Shown here: positions 1 through 4,911 of the stretch, in pieces | Layout of the letters: every line of letters starts with the position of its first letter | How positions within the stretch are numbered: position 1 is the first letter of the stretch | DNA from: Deltaproteobacteria bacterium UBA2385 | GTDB taxonomy: Bacteria > Myxococcota_A > UBA796 > UBA2385 | Length of the DNA stretch: 6,799 bases | Reading direction: 5' to 3' | NCBI GenBank assembly: GCA_002343455.1 | Contig: DDSR01000396.1 | Coordinates: 1 to 6,799 of the forward strand | Translations under genes and position numbers: made by a program | Notes under the pieces: model-generated | Databases searched by the model: none | What the model was told of the DNA's origin: nothing | What the model saw: only the letters and a program-made list of their open reading frames with translations

Positions 1-5
1 GGCAT

Positions 6-22
6 GGGGCCTCGCCGGCCCC
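6..22 (-). terminator. Possible stem-loop just after the MopE-like gene
   Basis: On the minus strand the base after the TAG stop (25-23) begins a perfect 6-bp inverted repeat, GGGGCC and GGCCCC separated by 5 nt. A stable G/C hairpin directly behind a stop codon is consistent with transcript-end formation or 3' protection. No T-run follows in the few bases left before the window edge, so a classical intrinsic terminator cannot be claimed; a random G/C palindrome is possible in DNA this GC-rich. Confidence 0.35.
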
Positions 23-2059
23 CTACAGGGTCGTCGAGCCGATGTACTGGGCGAACTGGATCGAGCCGGCGGAGGCGCTCAGCGAGGCCGTGCTGCGGAA
101 GCTGGAGAGGTAGCTCCCCGAGTTCAGGTAGACGTAGCCGGCGTGGTTTCCGAAGCCGACCGAGGTCCCCGAGGCGCTGGAGTAGTACAACGAGTCGCCG
201 CCCGAGCAGGTCTCGCCCACGGCGAAGGCGTACCACATGCCCGGCTCGACGAAGACCGAGACGTACTCGCCGCTGATCCAGCCGCCGGTGCCGACGCTGA
301 CGCCGGTGTCCGACCAGAGCACATCCCAGGTCGTCGTCGAGCTGGGGGTGCTGCTGGTGCCGAGGATGTACATGTCGGCGGTGCAGCCCGTCGTGGCCTG
401 GATGTAGGTCGAGAAGGAGTCGACCACGGCGTAGCTGTCGGCCTCGATCATGTTGCCGTACAGGCGCGTGCCCAGGGTGATGCTGCTGGTCAGCGTCCCC
501 AGCGTGTAGGTGGTCGAGCTGCCGCAGCGCTCGCTGTCGCAGCTGAAGCTGGTGACGCCGTCCGCGACGTACTCGCTCCACAGGTAGGTGTGGATCACCT
601 CGGGGATGCTGTTGTCGTCCGCGGCCCCCAGGTCGCCGAAGTCCACGTCGCTGAAGCTGAGGCTGGTGCTGCCCGAGCCGTAGTCGACCTGGAGCGCGCC
701 GGCCCCGTAGATGGAGGAGTTGCCGACGATGGCCGATGCGCCCGCGCTGCTGCTGCTCATGTCGAGCTGGGCCTCAGAGACATAGATGCCCCCGGTCGTG
801 TAGTAGTCCTGGTTGTCGCTGACCTCCACGTCCAGCAGGGTCAGGCGCGTGCTGCCGCTGGACCGGGCGAGGTAGATGGCGCCGATGTCGCTGGTGGCGA
901 GGTTGGAGGCGATCTCCACACCGTCCAGGCTGAACTCTCCGTCGAAGAGGACCATCCCGCCGGCCAGGGAGTCGGCGGAGTTCTCGCTCACCTCGCTGTC
1001 CGTCAGGCTGAGCGAGCAGCCGAAGGCGGCGACTCCGGCCCCGTAGTAGGCCCGGTTCTCGGCGATGCGCAGCCCGGCGCCGGTGATGGTGGCGCCCGAG
1101 TCGCAGGCCAGGCCGCCACCCCCGCGATCGCTGAGGTAGGCGCCGCCGCCGTCGCCGTAGCCGCCCTGCAAGGTCAGATCGTAGAGCCCGACCGCGTCTG
1201 CCCCGCTGACCACGTCCACCACCGAGCCGTCGCCATCGCCGTCCAGGACGACCGTCGACCAGTCTCCCGACCGGCCCCGCAGCTCGACGTCGGCGGCGAT
1301 GTCCAGGTTTACCAGCCAGCTCCCGTCGCAGAACCAGTAGGTCCCGTCCTCGCTGAGGGTGACCGAGGTCACACGGCTGCCGGTGCCGAAGGTCTCGGTC
1401 GCGTCCGACCAGCTGCCGTCGGCGGCCTCGAAGGCGACCGTGCCGTCGGTGTCGACGACTGTGTCGCAGTCCGTGTCCAGGCCATCGCAGAGCTCGGGGG
1501 CCCCCGGGTAGACCGCGGCGTTGGCGTCGTCGCAGTCGTCGGCGACCGTGATGTAGCCCTCGACCGTGGTGCAGGCCTCCAGCTCGGTGGCCGGGTCGCC
1601 GTAGCCGTCGCCGTCGGCGTCCAGGTACAGCAGCTGCCCGCCGATGCCCTCGTCCACCTGGTCGTTGCAGTTGTTGTCGACCTCGTCGCACTGCTCGCGG
1701 GCGCGCGGGTTGATCGAGGCGTCGCCGTCGTCGCAGTCGGTGCCGTCCGCGCTGTGCCCGGCCGGGGCGAGGCAGGCCGTGGCCGTCGTGTCCGGGTCCC
1801 CGTAGCCGTCGAAGTCGGCGTCCAGGTAGAAGACCGACCCGCTGCGGGTGTCGATCTCGGGGTCCTCGTCGTCAATCAACCCGCTGCAGTTGTTGTCGAT
1901 CCCGTCGCAGATCTCCAGCGCCCCCGGGTAGATCGCGGGGTTCCGGTCGTCGCAGTCCACGTCGGCGCCGAAGCCGTCTTCATCGACGTCCGGCGCCGCT
2001 TCTTCCACCTCTTTGGCTCCGCAGGCGAAGAAGAGGCTGAGGACGAACATCAGGGGCAT
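23..2059 (-). CDS. MopE-like metal-binding, beta-helix surface lipoprotein
   Basis: Predicted 678-residue envelope lipoprotein. The N-terminus MPLMFVLSLFFAC gives a short hydrophobic signal with a lipidation candidate at Cys13 (position -3 is Phe, not the usual Leu). Residues 24-206 hold three MopE-like putative metal-binding repeats with DxDxDG loops (D24, D80, D147) and CDG.DNNC-type cores at 51-58, 124-131 and 191-198. Residues about 225-500 look like a right-handed parallel beta-helix, with an Asn ladder (N335, N360, N386, N416, N447), each Asn followed by a Gly/Ala-rich turn. Residues about 515-678 form a Ser/Thr/Gly/Tyr-rich, probably beta-sandwich domain that I cannot name. The ATG at 2059 is chosen because AAGGAG lies 7 nt upstream; an in-frame ATG at 2092 would add 11 residues, including three Arg, but has a poorly spaced ribosome site. 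In Methylococcus, MopE binds copper at the cell surface; here metal or calcium binding and a surface or adhesive role are inferred. No C-terminal anchor or sorting motif is seen. Confidence 0.88.
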   Translation of the reverse strand: MPLMFVLSLFFACGAKEVEEAAPDVDEDGFGADVDCDDRNPAIYPGALEICDGIDNNCSGLIDDEDPEIDTRSGSVFYLDADFDGYGDPDTTATACLAPAGHSADGTDCDDGDASINPRAREQCDEVDNNCNDQVDEGIGGQLLYLDADGDGYGDPATELEACTTVEGYITVADDCDDANAAVYPGAPELCDGLDTDCDTVVDTDGTVAFEAADGSWSDATETFGTGSRVTSVTLSEDGTYWFCDGSWLVNLDIAADVELRGRSGDWSTVVLDGDGDGSVVDVVSGADAVGLYDLTLQGGYGDGGGAYLSDRGGGGLACDSGATITGAGLRIAENRAYYGAGVAAFGCSLSLTDSEVSENSADSLAGGMVLFDGEFSLDGVEIASNLATSDIGAIYLARSSGSTRLTLLDVEVSDNQDYYTTGGIYVSEAQLDMSSSSAGASAIVGNSSIYGAGALQVDYGSGSTSLSFSDVDFGDLGAADDNSIPEVIHTYLWSEYVADGVTSFSCDSERCGSSTTYTLGTLTSSITLGTRLYGNMIEADSYAVVDSFSTYIQATTGCTADMYILGTSSTPSSTTTWDVLWSDTGVSVGTGGWISGEYVSVFVEPGMWYAFAVGETCSGGDSLYYSSASGTSVGFGNHAGYVYLNSGSYLSSFRSTASLSASAGSIQFAQYIGSTTL
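1442..1990 (-). repeat. Three MopE-type Cys/Asp-rich repeats within the lipoprotein gene
   Basis: These bases encode residues 24-206. Repeats 2 and 3 have identical cysteine spacing (C96/C109/C124/C131 and C163/C176/C191/C198, gaps 13, 15 and 7) and are offset by exactly 67 residues. Repeat 1 has C36/C51/C58 with the same 15 and 7 gaps but lacks the leading cysteine, and sits 73 residues before repeat 2. Repeat 3 is degenerate at its core: CDGLDTDC in place of CDG.DNNC. Matching spacing suggests duplication of one disulfide-bonded unit. Confidence 0.85.
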
Positions 2060-2066
2060 GGGCGGT

Positions 2067-2072
2067 CTCCTT
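2067..2072 (-). promoter_or_regulatory. Ribosome binding site AAGGAG deciding the lipoprotein start
   Basis: Read on the minus strand this is AAGGAG, 7 nt before the ATG at 2059-2057. It is the best Shine-Dalgarno match in the leader and favours this start over the in-frame ATG at 2092-2090, where the nearest purine run (AGAGG) abuts the start codon. Confidence 0.75.
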
Positions 2073-2079
2073 GAGGGGC

Positions 2080-2096
2080 GAGGATATCCCATCCTC
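2080..2096. promoter_or_regulatory. Inverted repeat GAGGAT-N5-ATCCTC between divergent genes
   Basis: A perfect 6-bp inverted repeat (2080-2085 and 2091-2096, spacer ATCCC) lies in the 87-bp region (2060-2146) between two divergently transcribed lipoprotein genes. Its dyad form and position suit an operator controlling one or both genes, but no regulator is encoded nearby and I could not assign convincing -10/-35 elements on either strand. A short dyad can occur by chance. Confidence 0.35.
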
Positions 2097-2123
2097 TGGT
2101 TCCCGCGCGGACACACGAGATAG

Positions 2124-2141
2124 CTTCGGGACAACCCGAGG
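2124..2141 (+). promoter_or_regulatory. Leader hairpin overlapping the serine hydrolase ribosome site
   Basis: TCGGG (2126-2130) and CCCGA (2135-2139) pair around an ACAA loop; the stem extends by a T-G wobble (2125/2140) and a C-G pair (2124/2141). The 3' arm contains the GAGG Shine-Dalgarno (2138-2141), 5 nt before the ATG at 2147. If transcribed, the hairpin could lower translation initiation by hiding the ribosome site. The GAGG call is firm; the regulatory role of the stem is inference. Confidence 0.45.
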
Positions 2142-2146
2142 TCATC

Positions 2147-3796
2147 ATGCTCATCCTGCTCGCCCTGCTCGCCTGCACCGACGACAAGCCCGATGGGGGC
2201 ACGGACGGAGGCACCGATGGGGGCACCGACGGAGGGGATGGCGGCACCGAGACGCCGACCACGCCCGTGCCCACCCAGCAGGGCTGCGAGGACCGTCACC
2301 AGCCCTTCCTGACCGCGCTGCAGGCGGACCTGGCCGGTGCGGACGCCCTGGGCGTCTCGGCCGCGCTGATGGAGGACGGCGTCATCACCTGCCGGGTCGC
2401 GCTGGGGCAGCGGAGGCTCGACGAGGAGGGCTCACCCGACATCGAGACCCTCTTCCAGATCGGCAGCACCACCAAGATGTTCACCTCGCTGGCCCTGCTG
2501 CAGCGCATCGAAGACGGGGAGCTCGACCTCGACAGGTCCCTCGCCGAGGCGCTCCCCGGCAGCGACTTCGCCCTGGACCCCGACTGGAACGACCAGATCA
2601 CGATGCAGCACCTGATGACCCATCAGGGCGGCTTCTACGACTACATCGACTGGACGGCGGCCGACGACGACGAAGACCTCGCCGCCTTCCACCAGGAGAT
2701 CTTCTTCCCCAACCTGTGGCTGATGTCCCCGGCGGGCGCCTTCTGGAACTACAGCAACCCGAACTTCAACCTCGCCGGGCTGGTGGTCGAGGAGGCAGAC
2801 GGGCGCTGGTACCCGGACCTGATGGTCGAGGAGGTCTTCGGCCCCCTGGGGATGCCCCGGACGATGATGCGCAGGGAGCAGGCCGAGGCCGACGGGAACT
2901 ACGCCGAGGGGCGGGGCTACGCCTTGGTCTTGGGCCAGTTCCAGGTCGGGGACGTGCCCATGCGGCAGGTCGTCGACCCCGCCAGCGCCCGACCTGCCGG
3001 GGCCAGCACCTGGACCACCCCCACCCAGATGCTGGAGATGGCCCGCTTCCTTATGGAGGGAGACGACGGCGTGCTGCGCGACGATCTGCGGCTGGCCATG
3101 ACCGAGGCCCATGTGCCGTTGCAGCTGGGGCCCACCCAGGCAGCCTATGGCTACGGCCTGTTCGTCAGCCCCGGCTTCACCGTCATCGACGACGCCTACG
3201 AGGTGCCCCTCTGGGATCACGGCGGCAACACCCTCTCGTACAGCAGCGACTTCTACGTCCTGCCCGAGCAGGGCTTCGCCCTCAGCATCCTGAGCAGCGG
3301 CTACGGCGTCAGCATGAGCAACGCCATCGTGACCGCCCTCCAGGAGCTCGCCGGCCTGCCCGCGCCGGTGGAGGCCCCCGAGTGGACCGTCGACCCCGAG
3401 CGCCTGGACCGCCACGTCGGCGTCTACGAGGATGTCTACAACGTCGGCGAGATGATCATCACCCGCCAGGACGACCTGCTTCACATCCAGATGCCGCTGC
3501 TGGAGAGCCTCGGCTACACCATCCAGGAGGAGCTGGAGCCGCTGGACAGCGATCTGTGGCTGCTCTACCTGGACGGCGTGCCCTACGATCTGAGCTTCAT
3601 CGGCGACGAGGCCGAGGCCAGCAGCACCTATGTCCGAAACCGCGCCTTCGTCGGGACCCGCAGCTCCAGCGGCTTCGCGCCTCCCGCCGAGCCCGGTCCG
3701 ACCCCGCTCGCGGGCAGCCTCGCCGAGCGCCTCTGGCAGGGGCGCTACCAGCCCTCGCCGATCCAGCGCGGCCAACCCCGGCGGGTTCAGCCCTGA
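2147..3796 (+). CDS. Lipoprotein serine hydrolase, class C beta-lactamase/PBP-like family
   Basis: A 549-residue envelope lipoprotein. MLILLALLAC carries a good lipobox (LLAC, lipid on Cys10), followed by a flexible Gly/Asp/Thr repeat linker (16-34). The beta-lactamase-related catalytic domain spans about residues 50-400: SxxK nucleophile motif STTK (S107, K110), YxN motif YSN (Y202, N204), and HGG (358-360), the usual replacement for KTG in this family. Residues about 416-505 resemble the small beta-rich C-terminal domain (DUF3471-like) often attached to these enzymes; the tail (506-549) is Pro-rich. The family includes D,D-peptidases, D-aminopeptidases and esterases, so the substrate cannot be stated; true beta-lactamase activity is not implied. 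The start is forced: the frame has a TGA at 2072-2074 and no ATG, GTG or TTG before 2147, and GAGG lies 5 nt upstream. The stop overlaps the next gene's ATG (TGATG), indicating translational coupling. Confidence 0.92.
   Translation: MLILLALLACTDDKPDGGTDGGTDGGTDGGDGGTETPTTPVPTQQGCEDRHQPFLTALQADLAGADALGVSAALMEDGVITCRVALGQRRLDEEGSPDIETLFQIGSTTKMFTSLALLQRIEDGELDLDRSLAEALPGSDFALDPDWNDQITMQHLMTHQGGFYDYIDWTAADDDEDLAAFHQEIFFPNLWLMSPAGAFWNYSNPNFNLAGLVVEEADGRWYPDLMVEEVFGPLGMPRTMMRREQAEADGNYAEGRGYALVLGQFQVGDVPMRQVVDPASARPAGASTWTTPTQMLEMARFLMEGDDGVLRDDLRLAMTEAHVPLQLGPTQAAYGYGLFVSPGFTVIDDAYEVPLWDHGGNTLSYSSDFYVLPEQGFALSILSSGYGVSMSNAIVTALQELAGLPAPVEAPEWTVDPERLDRHVGVYEDVYNVGEMIITRQDDLLHIQMPLLESLGYTIQEELEPLDSDLWLLYLDGVPYDLSFIGDEAEASSTYVRNRAFVGTRSSSGFAPPAEPGPTPLAGSLAERLWQGRYQPSPIQRGQPRRVQP
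2192..2248 (+). repeat. 12-nt tandem repeat coding the Asp-Gly-Gly-Thr linker
   Basis: Units begin at 2192, 2204 and 2216 (GAYGGNGGCACS pattern, each coding Asp-Gly-Gly-Thr), followed by a shortened unit at 2228 and a full unit at 2237. They form the flexible spacer between the lipidated Cys10 and the catalytic domain. Alternating GAT/GAC and GGG/GGA codons suggest expansion of a 24-nt double unit. Such tracts can change copy number between strains. Confidence 0.8.
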
Positions 3797-4506
3797 TGGC
3801 CACCCTCTTCATCGCTGGCGCCTCCGGCTACACCGGCCAGGCCCTGGTGCGGGTCGCCTCGGGCACCCACCGGGTGATCGCCCACATCCGCCCCGGCGCC
3901 AAGGGCGACGCCCTCTCTGGCGAGCTCGCCGGGCTGGGGGTCGAGGTGGACCGCAGCCCCTGGGAGGAGCAGGCCCTGCGCGAGCGGCTGAGCGAGATCG
4001 AGCCGGACTACGTCTTCGGCCTGCTGGGGACCACCCGGGCGAGGGGCAAGGCGGCGGCGCGGGAGGGCGGGCCGGTCGAGAGCTACGAGACGGTCGACCG
4101 AGACCTGAGCCTGATGCTGGCCCGCGCGGCCCAGGGCGCCAAGCGGCCGCCACGCTACGTCTACCTCTCCAGCCTGGGGGCCGATCGCCCCGGGGGCAAC
4201 GCCTACCTCCGGGCTCGCACCGAGGTCGAGCAGGCGCTGATGAGCGGGCCGCTGCCCTGGACCATCGCCCGGCCCTCCTTCATCACCGGGCCGGACCGGA
4301 CCGAAGACCGCCCCGGCGAGCGCTACGGCGCCCTGTTCGCCCGGGTCGGTCTGGGCCTGGCCGCCGCGGTCGGGGCCTCCGGGTTGCGCGACGCCTACGG
4401 CGAGATGGACGGGACCACCCTGGCCCGGGCCCTGCTGCGGGCCGCCCTGGACCCGGCCTGCGCGGGCAAGGTGCTCGAGGCCAAGGATCTGCGCAGGCTG
4501 AGCTGA
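3796..4506 (+). CDS. NAD(P)-dependent atypical SDR, CC3/TIP30 (HTATIP2)-like
   Basis: A 236-residue cytosolic oxidoreductase-type protein of usual length for this group. The Rossmann nucleotide loop is GASGYTG (residues 8-14, GxxGxxG). Further family landmarks are FGLLGTTRARGK (74-85), YLSSLGAD (123-130), and RPSFITGP...RPGER (159-176), which match the CC3/TIP30-like atypical SDR pattern (for example LGTTRKKAG and RPG.LL....ESRPGE). The position of the catalytic YxxxK reads Y137-L-R-A-R141, so Lys is replaced by Arg; activity may be altered or the protein may mainly bind nucleotide. No signal peptide. It starts in the last base of the serine hydrolase stop codon with no strong ribosome site of its own, so translation probably depends on the upstream gene. 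The substrate is unknown; bacterial relatives are often annotated only as NAD(P)H-binding or nucleoside-diphosphate-sugar epimerase-like. Confidence 0.88.
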   Translation: MATLFIAGASGYTGQALVRVASGTHRVIAHIRPGAKGDALSGELAGLGVEVDRSPWEEQALRERLSEIEPDYVFGLLGTTRARGKAAAREGGPVESYETVDRDLSLMLARAAQGAKRPPRYVYLSSLGADRPGGNAYLRARTEVEQALMSGPLPWTIARPSFITGPDRTEDRPGERYGALFARVGLGLAAAVGASGLRDAYGEMDGTTLARALLRAALDPACAGKVLEAKDLRRLS

Positions 4507-4527
4507 AGGCACCCCCAGAAGCTCAGC
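4497..4527. terminator. Stem-loop between convergent genes, overlapping the SDR stop
   Basis: GCTGAGCT (4497-4504) pairs perfectly with AGCTCAGC (4520-4527) around a 15-nt loop. The left arm includes the first base of the SDR TGA stop, and the right arm lies 8 nt beyond the stop of the convergent minus-strand gene. The placement fits a bidirectional end signal, but there is no T-run on either side, so factor-independent termination is not established. Confidence 0.4.
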
Positions 4528-4535
4528 GCCGCGAT

Positions 4536-4886
4536 TCAGCGCCGCTCACGCTCGGCTTTCAGGCGGAGCAGCTCCAGCTCGGCCTTGGCGCGGCGCTCGG
4601 CGCGGCTGGGCCTGGGCGGCTCGGCCTCGGCCTGCTCCCCGGGGGTGAGCGGCTCGCTCGGCCCCCGCTGCGCCTGCTCGCGCGCCAGCATCGACTCCAG
4701 GTCGCTGACCAGGGACTCCCCGACCCGCTCGACCGCCACGACCGCGGCAGCAGCCGCTTGACGGGCAGCTGCCGCCGCTGCTTGACGGGTCACCTCGTCG
4801 GCCAGGTCGGCGGTGCCCTCAGGTTTCGGCTCGGCGGGAGGGGTCTCGGCCTGCCAGGCCTTGCGCAGATGGTCGAGGATGGACAT
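4536..4886 (-). CDS. Small Ala-rich charged helical protein, unknown function
   Basis: I do not recognise a family. The 116-residue product has no signal peptide or membrane segment. Residues 1-12 look like a short amphipathic helix (MSILDHLRKAWQ). Residues 28-70 are Ala-rich and helical and contain an 8-residue duplication, TRQAAAAA then ARQAAAAA (33-48). Residues 75-93 are a Pro/Glu-rich linker, and 94-116 a Lys/Arg/Glu-rich helix ending in ERERR. A coiled-coil scaffold or nucleic-acid-contacting protein is possible but unproven. It is considered real because third codon positions are strongly G/C, AGGA (4894-4897 on the minus strand) lies 7 nt before the ATG, and it neatly fills the gap between convergent and divergent neighbours. 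Low complexity means homology may be hard to detect. Confidence 0.7.
   Translation of the reverse strand: MSILDHLRKAWQAETPPAEPKPEGTADLADEVTRQAAAAAARQAAAAAVVAVERVGESLVSDLESMLAREQAQRGPSEPLTPGEQAEAEPPRPSRAERRAKAELELLRLKAERERR
4756..4789 (-). repeat. 24-nt duplication coding RQAAAAA
   Basis: GCTTGACGGG on the plus strand occurs at 4756-4765 and 4780-4789, exactly 24 nt (8 codons) apart. It underlies the duplicated Arg-Gln-(Ala)5 segment of the small minus-strand protein. The Ala codons between copies differ, so the duplication is not very recent, or is kept at protein level. Confidence 0.65.
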
Positions 4887-4911
4887 AAGCGCATCCTAGC
4901 GCGAGGTCCCG
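4887..4911. promoter_or_regulatory. 25-bp divergent start region with two ribosome sites
   Basis: The region between the minus-strand ATG (4886-4884) and the plus-strand GTG (4912-4914) holds AGGA for the minus gene (complement of 4894-4897, 7 nt from its ATG) and GAGG for the plus gene (4903-4906, 5 nt from its GTG). There is no room for promoters here, so each gene's promoter must lie inside the other's coding sequence or further away, and their transcripts probably overlap at the 5' ends. Confidence 0.65.

Noticed and set aside
143..2074. 643-residue open frame on the plus strand
   Set aside because: It is exactly antisense to the MopE-like lipoprotein. Its translation is a featureless Val/Ala/Gly/Arg mix, while the minus strand carries clear repeats, a lipoprotein signal and a ribosome site. 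Long antisense frames are expected in such GC-rich DNA.
2432..3775. 447-residue open frame on the minus strand
   Set aside because: Antisense shadow of the serine hydrolase, whose SxxK, YxN and HGG motifs are all intact on the plus strand.
2071..3795. Upstream extension of the SDR frame to 2071, giving an 811-residue protein
   Set aside because: The first 575 residues are an Arg/Pro-rich out-of-frame reading of the serine hydrolase. The SDR fold begins at the ATG at 3796 with its GASGYTG loop, as expected for a full-length family member.
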